DNA from: Gallionella sp. | GTDB taxonomy: Bacteria; Pseudomonadota; Gammaproteobacteria; Burkholderiales; Gallionellaceae | Reading direction: 5' to 3' | Length of the DNA stretch: 36,393 bases | Assembly (NCBI GenBank): GCA_030700315.1 | Contig: JAUYJO010000134.1 | Span: 1 to 36,393 of the forward strand | In this document: piece by piece, positions 8,038 through 17,904 of the stretch | How the letters are laid out: each line of letters starts with the position of its first letter | Position numbering within the stretch: the first letter of the stretch is position 1 | Notes under the pieces: model-generated | The model's input: the letters and a program-made list of their open reading frames with translations, nothing else | What the model was told of the DNA's origin: nothing | Database searches by the model: none | Position numbers and translations under genes: made by a program

Positions 8038-9764
8038 ATTATGCAGCCAGCGCACATCCAGACATCACGGCAGAATTGCCCGGATGGCGCGCCACCCTGT
8101 TATTTGCGCTGCTGCTGATCGGGCTGGCCGGATTGTTTGGGCGCGGGGCATACCTGCAAGTCATGCACGACGACTTCCTTCAGGAGAAAGGCAACGCCCG
8201 TTACAGTCGCGTGATCGAAGTCGTCGCGCACCGCGGCATGATTTCCGATCGCAACGGCATCCCCCTCGCGGTCAGCACGCCGGTCGAATCGGTGTGGGCC
8301 AGCCCGGCGGATGTGGAGATCGACAGCCGGCAACTGAAACAATTGGCGCGAATACTCGGCGTGGGCGCGACGGAATTGAAAAGCCGCCTGTCCGATACTT
8401 CGCGCGATTTCGTCTATCTCAAGCGGCAATTGCCTCCCGATCAGGCCGCAAAAGTGGTGAGCCTGAATCTTCCCGGCATTTCCCTGCAACGCGAATATCG
8501 CCGTTACTACCCGTCCGGCGAAGTGGCCGCGCAGGCGTTGGGTTTTACCGGGCTGGACGATAACGGGCAGGAAGGGCTGGAGTTTGCGTTGCAGGAACGG
8601 CTGGCCGGCAAGTCCGGCAGCCAGCGCGTCATCAAGGACCGGCGCGGGCACATCGTCGAGGATGCCGGCAACCTGCATGCGCCCAAGCCGGGCAGCGACA
8701 TTGCGCTGAGCCTGGACAGCAACCTGCAGCACCTCGCCTATCGCGAGCTGGAAAGCGCCGTCAGGCAGCACAAGGCCAAGGCCGGCGCGGTGGTGGTGCT
8801 CGACGCGAAAAGCGGGGAAGTGCTGGCGCTCGCCAATTACCCCGCCTACAACCCCAACAACCGTGGCAAGGCCGGCAACCAGGCGATGCGCAATCGCGCC
8901 GTCATCGACCTGTTCGAACCGGGCTCGACGATGAAGCCGTTCACCGTGGCATGCGCAATCGAGCAGGGCAAGGTGCGCCCGGAGACCGTCATCGACACCG
9001 AGCGCGGCGTGCTGACCGTGGGCAACAAAAAAATTCGCGACACGCACCCGGAACCCGCGCTGACCGTGGCGCAGATCATCCAGAAATCCAGCAATATCGG
9101 CGCGGCTAAAATCGCCTTGTCGATGGAGCCCGAGACGCTGTGGCAGAGCTTGGCGGATAGCGGCTTCGGCGCGCCGACCGGCAGCAATTTTCCGGGCGAG
9201 GCGCCGGGGAAATTGCGCGACGCGAAAACCTGGCGCCCCATCGAGCAAGCCACCCTGTCTTATGGGCACGGCTTGTCGGTGAACCTGCTGCAACTGGCGC
9301 GCGCCTATACCGTGTTCGCCAACAGCGGTGAATTGAAGCCCGTGTCGCTGCTGAAGCTGGAGACGCCCGCAATCGGAAAAAAAGTGTTTTCAAACGATAC
9401 CGCGCACATGCTGCGCGACATGCTGGAGCTGGCGGTACAACCCGGTGGCACGGCGCCGCTGGCGCAGGTGGCGGGCTACCGCGTGGCGGGCAAGACCGGC
9501 ACCGCGCACAAGCTGGAGAAAGGCCGCTACATCGACCGCTATGTCGCCTCGTTTGTCGGCTTCGCGCCGGCATCCAACCCGCGTCTGATCGTGGCGGTGA
9601 TGATCGACGAACCGGACAACGGCCAGTATTACGGCGGCCAGGTCGCCGCACCGGTGTTCAGCAAGGTGACGGGCACGGCATTGCACACACTCAACGTGCC
9701 GAACGATGCGCCGCTGGACAACGTCATTGCGCCGCCGGCGGACATCATCGGGGAGGAGGTGTGA
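8034..9764 (+). CDS. ftsI: Peptidoglycan D,D-transpeptidase FtsI (PBP3)
   Basis: A 576-residue monofunctional class B penicillin-binding protein that cross-links septal peptidoglycan. The transmembrane helix is at about residues 20-42, followed by the dimerisation domain (HRGMISDRNGIPLAVSTPVE, about 66-85). The transpeptidase motifs are SxxK at S298-T-M-K301, SSN at 352-354 and KTGT at 487-490. Length and spacing are as in the family, with no insertion detected. The start overlaps the ftsL stop codon. Confidence 0.97.
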   Translation: MNYAASAHPDITAELPGWRATLLFALLLIGLAGLFGRGAYLQVMHDDFLQEKGNARYSRVIEVVAHRGMISDRNGIPLAVSTPVESVWASPADVEIDSRQLKQLARILGVGATELKSRLSDTSRDFVYLKRQLPPDQAAKVVSLNLPGISLQREYRRYYPSGEVAAQALGFTGLDDNGQEGLEFALQERLAGKSGSQRVIKDRRGHIVEDAGNLHAPKPGSDIALSLDSNLQHLAYRELESAVRQHKAKAGAVVVLDAKSGEVLALANYPAYNPNNRGKAGNQAMRNRAVIDLFEPGSTMKPFTVACAIEQGKVRPETVIDTERGVLTVGNKKIRDTHPEPALTVAQIIQKSSNIGAAKIALSMEPETLWQSLADSGFGAPTGSNFPGEAPGKLRDAKTWRPIEQATLSYGHGLSVNLLQLARAYTVFANSGELKPVSLLKLETPAIGKKVFSNDTAHMLRDMLELAVQPGGTAPLAQVAGYRVAGKTGTAHKLEKGRYIDRYVASFVGFAPASNPRLIVAVMIDEPDNGQYYGGQVAAPVFSKVTGTALHTLNVPNDAPLDNVIAPPADIIGEEV

Positions 9765-11317
9765 TGTTCCCCCTTGACCAGTTAAAAAAACTGAACGTGA
9801 AAATTACGCACCTGGTTTCCGACAGCCGCGCGGTGCGGCAGGGCGACACCTTCGTCGCCTATCCGGGCGAAAAGACGGATGGTCGGCAATTCATCGCGCA
9901 GGCGATCGCGCAGGGAGCGAATGCGGTGATCTACGAAAAGCTTTTGTCCGGGCACCCGTGGAAAGCGCAGTATTTTGTCTGGAACGACGCGTGGCAAATC
10001 CCCAATCTTGCGGTGAGCGACCTGCGCCACAAGGCGGGGTGGCTGGCGGATGCGGTGTATGGCATGCCTTCAGAAAAGCTCTGGCTGGTGGGAGTCACAG
10101 GCACCAACGGCAAGACTTCCACCAGCCACTGGATCGCCCATGCGCTGAACGATGCCGGAAAAAAATGCGCACTGATCGGTACATTGGGCAATGGTTTTGT
10201 TGATGTGCTGCAGGCCAGCGCCAATACCACGCCGGATGCGCTCCGCGTGCATGGCCTGCTCGCGGATTACCAGCGCGCCGATGCGCAAGCCGTGGCGATG
10301 GAGGTGTCCTCGCACGCATTGGCGCAGGGGCGGGTGAACGGCGTGCGTTTCGATGTGGCGCTGCTGACCAACCTGAGCCGCGACCATCTCGATTATCACG
10401 GCGACATGGAAAGCTATGCGGCAAGCAAACGCAAGCTGTTCGATTGGCAGCAACTTAAATTTGCCGTGGTCAATCTCGACGACGCGTTTGGTGCGGAATT
10501 GGCGGAACAATTGCAGGATGGGAAAGTGGAGGTCGTTGGTTACGGGTTGACTGACGCTGCGTTGCAACTTGCCGAGCGCTTAGGTTTGCGCATGGTGTAC
10601 GGCAACCTGGCGCAGATGAGCGGGCATGGCTTGCGGCTGGAGGTGCATTCGAGCTGGGGCGGGGTGCAGGTCAACAGCACGCTGGTCGGGCGTTTCAACG
10701 CGGCGAATCTGCTGGGCGCATTGGCGGTGTTGCTGGTGAGCGGCATTGAGCTGGACAAGGCGGCGCAGTCGCTGGGCAAGGTGCAAGCGGTGGCGGGGCG
10801 GATGCAGCGGCTCGGCAGTGCAGCACAGCCGACGGTCATCGTGGACTACGCGCATACGCCGGATGCGCTGGAGAAAGTGTTGCTGGCGTTGCGCGAGGTC
10901 GGAGCATCTCAAGCTGACCAAGGGGCTGACCAACGGGCTGGACAACAGGGGGGCGGCAGGCTGATCTGCCTATTCGGCTGCGGCGGCGACCGCGACCGTG
11001 GCAAGCGCGCGATGATGGGACGGGTCGCCGAAAAATTTTCCGACCATTGCATCGTCACCAGCGACAACCCTCGCAGCGAAGACCCGCAGCACATCATCGC
11101 CGAAATACTTGGCGGCATGACCGCGAACAACCACGAGATCATCGTCGAGCGCGCCGCCGCCATCGGGCGCGCCATCGGCCTGGCGCGGCAACACGACACC
11201 GTGTTATTGGCCGGCAAGGGGCATGAGGATTACCAGGAAATCGCCGGCGTGAAGTATCCGTTCAGCGATGTGTCGGTTGCCGAAGGCGCGCTGCGAACCT
11301 GGAGGGCGCCGGCATGA
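9764..11317 (+). CDS. murE: UDP-MurNAc-L-Ala-D-Glu:meso-diaminopimelate ligase
   Basis: A cytoplasmic Mur ligase of about 517 residues that adds meso-diaminopimelate to the peptide stem. The ATP-binding loop GVTGTNGKTS is at about residues 110-119. The DNPR motif (SDNPRSEDP), which reads meso-DAP in this family, is present in the C-terminal domain, so the peptidoglycan is of the standard Gram-negative type. The start is ATG 9764, because GGGAGGAGG at 9751-9759 would be too close to GTG 9761. A short low-complexity stretch at about residues 384-396 (ASQADQGADQRAGQQGGG) comes from 12-base near-repeats GCTGACCAAGGG / GCTGACCAACGG / GCTGGACAACAG (10914-10949) and lengthens a loop before LICLFGCGGDRDRGKR. 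Confidence 0.96.
   Translation: MFPLDQLKKLNVKITHLVSDSRAVRQGDTFVAYPGEKTDGRQFIAQAIAQGANAVIYEKLLSGHPWKAQYFVWNDAWQIPNLAVSDLRHKAGWLADAVYGMPSEKLWLVGVTGTNGKTSTSHWIAHALNDAGKKCALIGTLGNGFVDVLQASANTTPDALRVHGLLADYQRADAQAVAMEVSSHALAQGRVNGVRFDVALLTNLSRDHLDYHGDMESYAASKRKLFDWQQLKFAVVNLDDAFGAELAEQLQDGKVEVVGYGLTDAALQLAERLGLRMVYGNLAQMSGHGLRLEVHSSWGGVQVNSTLVGRFNAANLLGALAVLLVSGIELDKAAQSLGKVQAVAGRMQRLGSAAQPTVIVDYAHTPDALEKVLLALREVGASQADQGADQRAGQQGGGRLICLFGCGGDRDRGKRAMMGRVAEKFSDHCIVTSDNPRSEDPQHIIAEILGGMTANNHEIIVERAAAIGRAIGLARQHDTVLLAGKGHEDYQEIAGVKYPFSDVSVAEGALRTWRAPA
10914..10949 (+). repeat. Three 12-base near-tandem repeats inside murE
   Basis: GCTGACCAAGGG, GCTGACCAACGG and GCTGGACAACAG follow each other without a gap. 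They encode ADQG-ADQR-AGQQ. As 4-codon units they keep the frame of murE. Confidence 0.75.
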
Positions 11318-12885
11318 TGCTGCTCTCGCAAGCCGCACAGGCCCTGGGCGCGCGCCTGGTCGGAGAGGATGCGCGCATTTTTGCCGTGTCCAGCGACTCG
11401 CGCAAGATACAGCCGGGTGATTTATTCATCGCGTTGCGCGGCGAGCATTTCGATGGCTACGAGTTTGTCGCGACCGCCATGCAGTCCGGCGCCGTGGCGG
11501 CGCTGGTCAACGCCGATAGCTATGCGGCGCATAACGCTATTCTCGACCCGCGATCCTCGATGCTGGTCGTGGACGATACCCGTTTTGCGCTGGGGCAACT
11601 CGCGGCGTACTGGCGCAGGCAATTCGACATTCCGCTGGTGGCGATCACCGGCAGCAACGGCAAGACCACGGTGAAGGAAATGCTCGCCGGCATTCTGCGC
11701 GTGGCGGCAGGCAGCGATAACGCGGTGCTGGCCACAAAGGGCAATTTCAACAACGACATCGGTATGCCGCTGACCTTGCTGCAACTGAACGCGCAGCATC
11801 GTTATGCGGTGATCGAAATGGGCATGAACCATCCCGGTGAAATCAATTATCTGACGCAGATCGCCTGCCCCGACGTGGCGCTGATCACCAATGCCAGCGG
11901 CGCGCATCTGGCAGGGATGGGGTCGGTGGAAGCGGTGGCGCACGCCAAGGGGGAAATCTTTTCCGGGCTTCAACAGCAGGGAACCGCCGTGATCAATGCC
12001 GACGATGCCCATGCGCCGCTGTGGCGGAAGCTGACCGGTTCGCACCCGTTGCTCGAATTCGGCCTGGACGGGGAGCAAGCCGACGTGACCGGGCAATGGC
12101 AGCCGCATCCCCGCAAGGGGGAGGCCGAGGGGTACCCGATGCCTTTGGCATCACCCTCTCGCACGGGCGTCGGGCTGCATCTGGATGCCCGCACCCCCTC
12201 GGGGGATTTCAGCGCGAACCTGCAGGTGCTCGGCGCGCACAATGCGCGCAACGCCCTGGCGGCAACTGCCGCTGCCATCGTGTTGAATGTGCCGCTGGAA
12301 GTCATCGTTCTGGGGCTGGAAAAATTTGGCGGCGTCGCAGGGCGATTGCAGCGCAAGGCCGCGCGGCATGGCGCGGCGCTGATCGATGACACCTACAACG
12401 CCAACCCCGCCTCGGTACGTGCAGCGATCGACGTGCTGGCCCAAGTGGCGCAGGCTGGCGGCAAGCGCGTGCTGGTGCTTGGCGACATGGGCGAATTGGG
12501 CGACAACGCCGCTGTGTTCCATGCCGAGATCGGCAGCGCAGCACGCGAGGCCGGGATCGATAAACTCTATGCGTTGGGCCCGTTGAGCATCAACGCGGCG
12601 CGCGATTTCGGCGACGGCGCAGAGCATTTCGAGCGCATCGAAGACTTGCAGAAAGCGCTGGAAAACGAACTGGACGCAGATACCACCGTGCTGGTGAAAG
12701 GCTCGCGCTTCATGAAAATGGAGCGCGTGGTGCAGTTTTGCCTCGGCGACGGGAAGGAGGAGTGGGCAAAGGGGCAAGGGGAAAGCCAAGGGGAAAGCCA
12801 AGTAGAAAGCGAGAAGGGCAGTTCCGTGTTGACACCTTCTTCCCCATTGCCCCCTCCCCCTTCTCGCGATGGGAGGACACAGTAA
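11314..12885 (+). CDS. murF: UDP-MurNAc-tripeptide:D-Ala-D-Ala ligase with two repeat-derived segments
   Basis: A 523-residue Mur ligase that joins D-Ala-D-Ala to the tripeptide precursor (typical length about 450). The ATP loop [15 protein letters not shown] is at about residues 109-123. KGNFNNDIGMPLTLL and DDTYNANPASVRAAID are diagnostic. There are two extra segments. Residues of about 260-292 (from PHPRKGEAEG to LDARTPSGDF) come from an imperfect palindrome. The last 45 residues after VQFCLG (GESQGESQVES and a Pro/Ser-rich end) come from another repeat. Both keep the frame. GGAGG at 11301-11305 fits ATG 11314. The start overlaps the murE stop codon and the stop is directly followed by mraY. 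Confidence 0.95.
   Translation: MMLLSQAAQALGARLVGEDARIFAVSSDSRKIQPGDLFIALRGEHFDGYEFVATAMQSGAVAALVNADSYAAHNAILDPRSSMLVVDDTRFALGQLAAYWRRQFDIPLVAITGSNGKTTVKEMLAGILRVAAGSDNAVLATKGNFNNDIGMPLTLLQLNAQHRYAVIEMGMNHPGEINYLTQIACPDVALITNASGAHLAGMGSVEAVAHAKGEIFSGLQQQGTAVINADDAHAPLWRKLTGSHPLLEFGLDGEQADVTGQWQPHPRKGEAEGYPMPLASPSRTGVGLHLDARTPSGDFSANLQVLGAHNARNALAATAAAIVLNVPLEVIVLGLEKFGGVAGRLQRKAARHGAALIDDTYNANPASVRAAIDVLAQVAQAGGKRVLVLGDMGELGDNAAVFHAEIGSAAREAGIDKLYALGPLSINAARDFGDGAEHFERIEDLQKALENELDADTTVLVKGSRFMKMERVVQFCLGDGKEEWAKGQGESQGESQVESEKGSSVLTPSSPLPPPPSRDGRTQ
12104..12206. repeat. Palindromic insertion in murF, internal
   Basis: Arms CCGAGGGGTACCCGATGCC (12125-12143) and GGATGCCCGCACCCCCTCGG (12183-12202) are imperfect reverse complements. 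CCCGCAAGGGGGAGG on the left side is a small dyad typical of the intergenic G/C-rich elements. A short inner dyad, GATGCCTTTGGCATC, is also present. Confidence 0.65.
12748..12877. repeat. Repeat block encoding the murF C-terminal extension
   Basis: The left arm (GGAAGGAGGAGTGGGCAAAG, 12751-12770) and right arm (CCCCATTGCCCCCTCCCCCT, 12843-12862) are imperfect reverse complements. Between them the 12-base unit AGGGGAAAGCCA is repeated directly (GESQ-GESQ). The block ends just before the ribosome binding site of mraY. Confidence 0.65.
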
Positions 12886-13971
12886 ATGTTGCTCGCACTC
12901 GCCCAATGGCTGGCACAGGACATCAGGTTTTTCAGCGTGTTCAATTACATCACGCTGCGCACCGTGCTGGCGGCGATGACCGCTCTGGTCATCTCGTTCA
13001 TGGTCGGCCCGGCGATGATCCGCAAACTGACCGCCTACAAGATCGGCCAGTCGGTGCGCAGCGACGGGCCGCAGACGCACCTGGTCAAGGCCGGTACGCC
13101 GACCATGGGCGGCGCGCTGATTCTGGTCGCCATCGCCGTCACCACCCTGCTGTGGGGCGATCTGTCCAACCATTACGTGTGGCTGGTGCTGTTCACCACA
13201 CTGGGTTTCGGCGTGATCGGCTGGGTCGACGATTACCGCAAAGTGGTGCACCGCAACCCCAAGGGGCTGTCGGCCAAAACCAAGATGTTCTGGCAATCGC
13301 TGATCGCGTTGGCGGTTGGCTTCTATCTGTGGGAAACCGCGACGCTGCCGGCGCAGACCGAACTGATCGTGCCGTTCTTTAAATTTTGGGTGTTTCCGCT
13401 CTCCGCCTTCCTGTTCATCGTGCTGGCCTATCTGGTCATCGTCGGCACCAGCAACGCGGTAAATCTGACCGACGGTCTGGACGGGCTGGCGATCCTGCCT
13501 ACCGTGATGGTGAGCGGCGCGCTGGCGGTCTTCGCTTATGTCGCGGGCAATGCGGTGTTCTCGAAATATCTCGGCATCCCCTACATCCCCGGCGCGGGAG
13601 AACTGGCGGTGTTTTGCGGTGCGCTGGCCGGTGCGGGTCTGGCGTTCCTGTGGTTCAACGCCTACCCCGCCGAAGTGTTCATGGGCGATGTCGGCGCGCT
13701 GTCGCTTGGCGCGGCGCTCGGCATCGTGGCGGTGATCGTGCGCCAGGAACTGGTGCTGTTCATCATGGGTGGCGTGTTCGTGGTCGAGGCGGTGTCGGTG
13801 ATGATCCAGGTGGCCTCTTTCAAGCTCACCGGCAAGCGCGTGTTCCGCATGGCACCGCTGCACCATCACTATGAGTTGAAGGGCTGGAAAGAGACGCAGG
13901 TCGTCGTGAGATTCTGGATTATCACCATGCTGCTGGTGCTGGTGGGATTGGCGACGTTGAAGTTGAGATGA
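12886..13971 (+). CDS. mraY: Phospho-MurNAc-pentapeptide transferase
   Basis: A 361-residue polytopic membrane enzyme that transfers phospho-MurNAc-pentapeptide to undecaprenyl phosphate to make lipid [10 protein letters not shown] carries the paired aspartates. [33 protein letters not shown] and the histidine cluster HHHYELKGW are the family signatures. About ten hydrophobic helices are visible. Length is normal and no repeat insertion is present. The start is immediately after the murF stop codon, with GGAGG at 12872-12876. Confidence 0.97.
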   Translation: MLLALAQWLAQDIRFFSVFNYITLRTVLAAMTALVISFMVGPAMIRKLTAYKIGQSVRSDGPQTHLVKAGTPTMGGALILVAIAVTTLLWGDLSNHYVWLVLFTTLGFGVIGWVDDYRKVVHRNPKGLSAKTKMFWQSLIALAVGFYLWETATLPAQTELIVPFFKFWVFPLSAFLFIVLAYLVIVGTSNAVNLTDGLDGLAILPTVMVSGALAVFAYVAGNAVFSKYLGIPYIPGAGELAVFCGALAGAGLAFLWFNAYPAEVFMGDVGALSLGAALGIVAVIVRQELVLFIMGGVFVVEAVSVMIQVASFKLTGKRVFRMAPLHHHYELKGWKETQVVVRFWIITMLLVLVGLATLKLR

Positions 13972-15458
13972 CACAACTAAAAGACAAATTCGTGCTGGTG
14001 CTCGGTCTCGGTGAGACCGGCCTGTCGATGCTGCGCTGGCTGAGCGCGCAGGGCGCGCGCCTGCGCGCCGCGGATAGCCGCTACGAGCCGTCCGGCTTGG
14101 CCGAAGCCGGCCAATATGTCGAGGCCGGGCAGATATTCTGCGGCGCATTCTGCGACAGTTTGCTCAACGGCATCGACCTGATCGCCATCAGCCCCGGCGT
14201 GCCCATGCGCGATGAATTTGTGGCACGCGCCATCGCGAGCGGCATTCCAGTGGTTGGCGACATCGAACTCCTGGCGCAGCAACTCATGGACTTCGACTTG
14301 CGGCTCACGACCAAAGTCATCGCGATCACCGGTTCCAACGGCAAGACCACCGTGACCAGTATGGTGGAGCATATGTGCAAGGCGGCGGGCAAGGATGCGG
14401 TTGCGGCGGGCAACATCTCCCCGGCGGTGCTGGACGTGGTGCTGGCGCGCGGCGCGAAGCAACCGGAGGTATGGGTGCTGGAATTGTCCAGCTTCCAGCT
14501 CGAAACGACCGCGACGCTGAACCCCGACGCGGCGACGGTGCTCAACATCAGCGAAGATCATCTGGATCGCTATGCCGGTATCGATGAATACGCGGCGGCC
14601 AAGGAACGCATATTTGTCGGCAACGGAGTGCAGGCGCTGAATCGCGACGACGCACGCAGTATGGGCATGGCGCACACCGGGGGCAGGATTATTACCTTCG
14701 GCTTGAACTTGCCCGGCAGCGCAAACGATTTTGGCATTGAAAAAGCGGGGAATGAAATCTGGCTGGTGCGGGGTGGCGGTCGCGACACGTTACTGGCACA
14801 GCCAGCCGGGTGCGGGAGCGACCGCCCGGACGCCCTTCCCGCACCAGAGTGCTCCGCACCACCGTGTCAGGGCGTCCACCGTCTGCTCAAGTCCAGCGAG
14901 CTTCGCATTGCCGGGTTGCATAACGTCGCCAATGCACTGGCCGCGCTGGCGCTGTGCAGCGCAATCGATCTGCCGATGCCGGCCTTGCTCGAAGCGTTGC
15001 GCAGCTTCAGGGGGTTGCCGCATCGCGTGGAGCGCGTGGCCGAAATCGACGGCGTGGTCTATTACGACGACTCCAAGGGAACCAATGTCGGCGCGACGGT
15101 TGCCGCCCTGGAAGGGCTGGGCAGAAGGGTGGTGCTGCTGGCGGGCGGCGAAGGTAAGGGGCAGGATTTCGCCCCGCTCAAGCCACCCGTAATGCGACAT
15201 GCGCGCGCGGTAGTGCTGATCGGGCGTGATGCACCGCTGATCGCGGCGGCGCTGGAGGGCTGCGGCGTGCCGCTGCGCTACGCCAAAAATATGGGTGATG
15301 CGGTGCGCCATGCCGCGCAACTCGCGCAATCGGGCGACGCGGTATTGCTGTCGCCGGCTTGCGCCAGCTTCGACATGTTCCGCAACTACGCGCATCGTGC
15401 CGAGATGTTTGTGGAAGCGGTGCACGAGCTGATCAAGGAGGCCGCATGGTCGCGCTGA
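13968..15458 (+). CDS. murD: UDP-MurNAc-L-alanine:D-glutamate ligase with in-frame repeat insertion
   Basis: A 496-residue Mur ligase that adds D-Glu (family members have about 440-460). The N-terminal substrate domain begins with [16 protein letters not shown]. The ATP loop [18 protein letters not shown] is at about residues 118-135, followed by [10 protein letters not shown] and [10 protein letters not shown]. The excess is at about residues 270-307: [18 protein letters not shown] and so on to CQGVHRLL. It falls in a loop just before the conserved [20 protein letters not shown] and is encoded by a family D element. [13 protein letters not shown] and [15 protein letters not shown] close the protein normally. 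It overlaps mraY by ATGA and the ftsW start by 13 bases. Confidence 0.95.
   Translation: MTQLKDKFVLVLGLGETGLSMLRWLSAQGARLRAADSRYEPSGLAEAGQYVEAGQIFCGAFCDSLLNGIDLIAISPGVPMRDEFVARAIASGIPVVGDIELLAQQLMDFDLRLTTKVIAITGSNGKTTVTSMVEHMCKAAGKDAVAAGNISPAVLDVVLARGAKQPEVWVLELSSFQLETTATLNPDAATVLNISEDHLDRYAGIDEYAAAKERIFVGNGVQALNRDDARSMGMAHTGGRIITFGLNLPGSANDFGIEKAGNEIWLVRGGGRDTLLAQPAGCGSDRPDALPAPECSAPPCQGVHRLLKSSELRIAGLHNVANALAALALCSAIDLPMPALLEALRSFRGLPHRVERVAEIDGVVYYDDSKGTNVGATVAALEGLGRRVVLLAGGEGKGQDFAPLKPPVMRHARAVVLIGRDAPLIAAALEGCGVPLRYAKNMGDAVRHAAQLAQSGDAVLLSPACASFDMFRNYAHRAEMFVEAVHELIKEAAWSR
14783..14870. repeat. Family D palindrome inserted in frame in murD
   Basis: The left arm at 14783-14818 (CGACACGTTACTGGCACAGC start) and the right arm at 14835-14870 (CTTCCCGCACCAG to CACCGTGTCAG) are imperfect reverse complements. 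The left arm matches the left arm of the intergenic copy at 31763 almost base for base. Confidence 0.82.
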
Positions 15459-16681
15459 CTGCCATCAGAGATAGGCAAGCTGGCAGAGATATGCGGGCTG
15501 GTGCACCCGAGCCGCGCCGCCCTGCCGCCGCCCAAGCGCGCATGCACCTGCCGCAGACGCAGTTCGACGCGCTGCTGATCTGGGTATTGGTCGCGCTGCT
15601 TGCGCTGGGTCTGGTGATGGTTTATTCCGCCTCGATCGCCACTGCGGAAGCCGGAAAATTTACCGGCTACCAGCCAACCTATTATTTATTGCGGCACGGG
15701 ACGTATATCGCCGTGGGCGTGCTGGCCGGTTTGTTCGCCTTCCAGGTGCCGCTGACGGCGTGGCGGGCCGGCGCGCCCTACCTGTTCCTGTCCGGTGTGG
15801 CCTTGCTGGCGCTGGTGCTGATCCCCGGCATCGGCCGCGAAGTCAACGGCAGCAACCGCTGGTTGTCGCTCTATGTCATCAATCTGCAACCTTCCGAACT
15901 GATGAAGCTGTTCGTCGTGCTGTATGCCGCCAGTTATACGGTGCGCAAGGTGAAGGTGAAGGACACCTTCGTCAAGGCGTTCATGCCGATGTTTGCGGTG
16001 ATGCTGCTGGTCGGCTGCCTGTTGCTGATGGAGCCGGACATGGGTGCGTTCGTGGTGATTCTCGCCATCGCCCTTGGCATGTTGTGGCTGGGCGGCTACA
16101 ACATCAAGATATTTTTCGCGCTGCTGCTGGCGTTGCCGGTCGCGTTCGCCGCACTGATCTATTTTTCGCCCTACCGGATGCAGCGCATCGTCGGCTTCCT
16201 GGATCCGTGGTCCGACCCGTTCGGCAAGGGCTACCAGCTCAGCCACGCATTGATCGCCTTCGGGCGCGGCGAATGGTTCGGCGTGGGGCTGGGCGGCAGC
16301 GTGGAAAAACTGTTCTATCTGCCGGAAGCGCATACCGATTTTCTGATGGCCGTCATCGCCGAAGAACTGGGGCTGCTCGGCGTAACGGCGGTGATCGCGC
16401 TGTTTGCATTGCTGGTGCTGCGCTCCTTTCAGATCGGCCGCCATGCCGCCTTCCTCGAACGCAATTTTTCCGCGCTGACCGCGCAGGGCATCGGCGTGTG
16501 GCTGGGCGTGCAGGCGATGATCAACATCGGCGTAAATATGGGCGTGCTGCCGACCAAGGGGTTGACCTTGCCGTTTCTCAGCTTCGGCGGCAGCGGCCTG
16601 GTGGTCAACTGCATCGCGGCTGCGGTGCTGCTCAGAGTCGATTACGAGAATAGAAGAGTTGCTCGGGGGTTGCCGGTATGA
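15446..16681 (+). CDS. ftsW: Peptidoglycan glycosyltransferase FtsW (SEDS)
   Basis: A 411-residue SEDS-family polymerase that works with FtsI at the septum. There are about ten membrane helices after a 35-residue polar head. The SEDS signatures [25 protein letters not shown] and [20 protein letters not shown] are visible. The start is ATG 15446, because AAGGAG at 15435-15440 is five bases upstream; the frame opens earlier, at 15359, but only within murD. The Arg/Ala-rich head ([20 protein letters not shown]) is longer than usual, and M33 in MHLPQTQFD could also be considered. The stop overlaps the murG start (ATGA). Confidence 0.95.
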   Translation: MVALTAIRDRQAGRDMRAGAPEPRRPAAAQARMHLPQTQFDALLIWVLVALLALGLVMVYSASIATAEAGKFTGYQPTYYLLRHGTYIAVGVLAGLFAFQVPLTAWRAGAPYLFLSGVALLALVLIPGIGREVNGSNRWLSLYVINLQPSELMKLFVVLYAASYTVRKVKVKDTFVKAFMPMFAVMLLVGCLLLMEPDMGAFVVILAIALGMLWLGGYNIKIFFALLLALPVAFAALIYFSPYRMQRIVGFLDPWSDPFGKGYQLSHALIAFGRGEWFGVGLGGSVEKLFYLPEAHTDFLMAVIAEELGLLGVTAVIALFALLVLRSFQIGRHAAFLERNFSALTAQGIGVWLGVQAMINIGVNMGVLPTKGLTLPFLSFGGSGLVVNCIAAAVLLRVDYENRRVARGLPV

Positions 16682-17904
16682 GGTCAGAGGACAGAAGACA
16701 GAGGACAGAGGACAGAGGTTTTGTTGCCGCTGCGCGGCACCTTTTTAATAAAGGCGCGGCCAAGCCGCTCGACGCTCTGTCTTCTGTCCCCTGTCCTCTG
16801 TCATCTGAGCCTCTGTCCTCTGATCAGAATCGTTCGATTCTGATCATGGCCGGCGGCACCGGCGGGCACATCATGCCGGGGCTGGCGGTCGCCGACATCC
16901 TGCGCGCGCAGGGGTGGCGGGTGACCTGGCTGGGCGCGCCGGGCGGCATGGAGGCGGAACTGGTGCCGAAGCACGGTTACGAAATGGCCTGGGTAAACTT
17001 CTCCGGCGTGCGCGGCAAGGGCTTGCTGCGCCTGTTGTTGCTGCCGTTCACGCTGCTGCGCGCACTGGGGCAGAGCGCGGTCGCGATGTTCCGCCATCGT
17101 CCCGACGTGGTGCTGGGCATGGGCGGTTACATCACTTTTCCCGGCGGGCTGATGGCGGCCATGTTGCGCCGCCCGCTGGTGATCCACGAACAGAATTCCA
17201 TCGCCGGGCTGAGCAACAAGGTGCTGGCGCGCCTCGCGCAGAAGACGCTGAGCGGTTTCCCCGACGTGCTGCCCAAGGCGGTCTGGTGCGGCAACCCGGT
17301 ACGCGGCAGCATCGCTGCATTGGGCGATTCGCAGACACGTTATGCGGCGCGCAGCGGCAGGCTGAATGTGCTGGTGGTGGGCGGCAGCCTCGGGGCGAAG
17401 GCGCTCAACGAAACCATGCCGCAGGCGCTCGCGTTGCTGCCGGCAGAGGTACGCCCGAATGTGGTTCATCAAACCGGCAAACAGCATTTTGCGACCGTGC
17501 AACAGATGTATAAACAGGCCGGCGTGCGGGCCGACATTCGCCCGTTTCTCGACGACATGGCCGGTAGCTACGCGAATGCCGATGTGGTGATCTGCCGCGC
17601 CGGCGCGTTGACCATCGCGGAGCTGGCGGTGGCAGGCGTGGCGAGCATCCTGGTGCCGTTCCCGTTTGCGGTGGACGACCACCAGACGCACAACGCGCGC
17701 TTTCTCTCCGAGCGCGGCGCGGCATGGTTGTTGCCGCAAAGCGAATTGAATGCGGAGAAACTGGCGCAGTTGCTGCGCGACCTGATGAATGATGGGCAGG
17801 GGCGCGAAAAACTGTCGGTGATGGCGCAGCAGGCGCGCGGCGCAGCCAAGACCGATGCGGCACAACGAGTCGCGCAGGTTTGCGCGGAACTGGCTGAAGC
17901 ATGA
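16678..17904 (+). CDS. murG: Lipid II synthase MurG with repeat-encoded N-terminal extension
   Basis: A 408-residue GT28 glycosyltransferase that adds GlcNAc to lipid I at the inner membrane face (normal length about 355). The core begins at about residue 54 ([20 protein letters not shown]), and [15 protein letters not shown] and [19 protein letters not shown] are typical. Residues 2-50 ([40 protein letters not shown]) are translated from a family C element lying exactly between the coupled ATGA start and the old coding region. I read every codon from 16681 to 16843 and found no in-frame ATG, GTG or TTG. M57 is already inside the first beta strand and glycine loop. The extended protein is therefore the only normal-looking product. 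Confidence 0.93.
   Translation: MRSEDRRQRTEDRGFVAAARHLFNKGAAKPLDALSSVPCPLSSEPLSSDQNRSILIMAGGTGGHIMPGLAVADILRAQGWRVTWLGAPGGMEAELVPKHGYEMAWVNFSGVRGKGLLRLLLLPFTLLRALGQSAVAMFRHRPDVVLGMGGYITFPGGLMAAMLRRPLVIHEQNSIAGLSNKVLARLAQKTLSGFPDVLPKAVWCGNPVRGSIAALGDSQTRYAARSGRLNVLVVGGSLGAKALNETMPQALALLPAEVRPNVVHQTGKQHFATVQQMYKQAGVRADIRPFLDDMAGSYANADVVICRAGALTIAELAVAGVASILVPFPFAVDDHQTHNARFLSERGAAWLLPQSELNAEKLAQLLRDLMNDGQGREKLSVMAQQARGAAKTDAAQRVAQVCAELAEA
16684..16844. repeat. Family C (GACAGAGGACAGA) palindrome at the 5' end of murG
   Basis: The left arm (16684-16716) is built of AGAGGACAGA units. The right arm (about 16775-16820) is CTCTGTCTTCTGTCCCCTGT-like. The core is TTTTGTTGCCGCTGCGCGGC, then a short AT-rich stretch and CGCGGCC. 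The right edge holds a further perfect dyad, GATCAGAATCG / CGATTCTGATC (16821-16844). The core is shared with the copy at 19416-19619. Confidence 0.9.

Noticed and set aside
6741-8057. A 438-codon minus-strand open frame
   Set aside because: Complement of rsmH and ftsL; no domain features.
12151-14148. A 665-codon open frame on the minus strand across murF, mraY and murD
   Set aside because: It is antisense to three clearly conserved genes and His/Arg/Gln-rich, as expected from the complement of GC-rich code.
16684-16716. AGAGGACAGA repeats considered as a CRISPR-like array
   Set aside because: The units are adjacent without unique spacers and belong to an inverted pair with TCTGTCCTC; this is palindromic repeat, not CRISPR.
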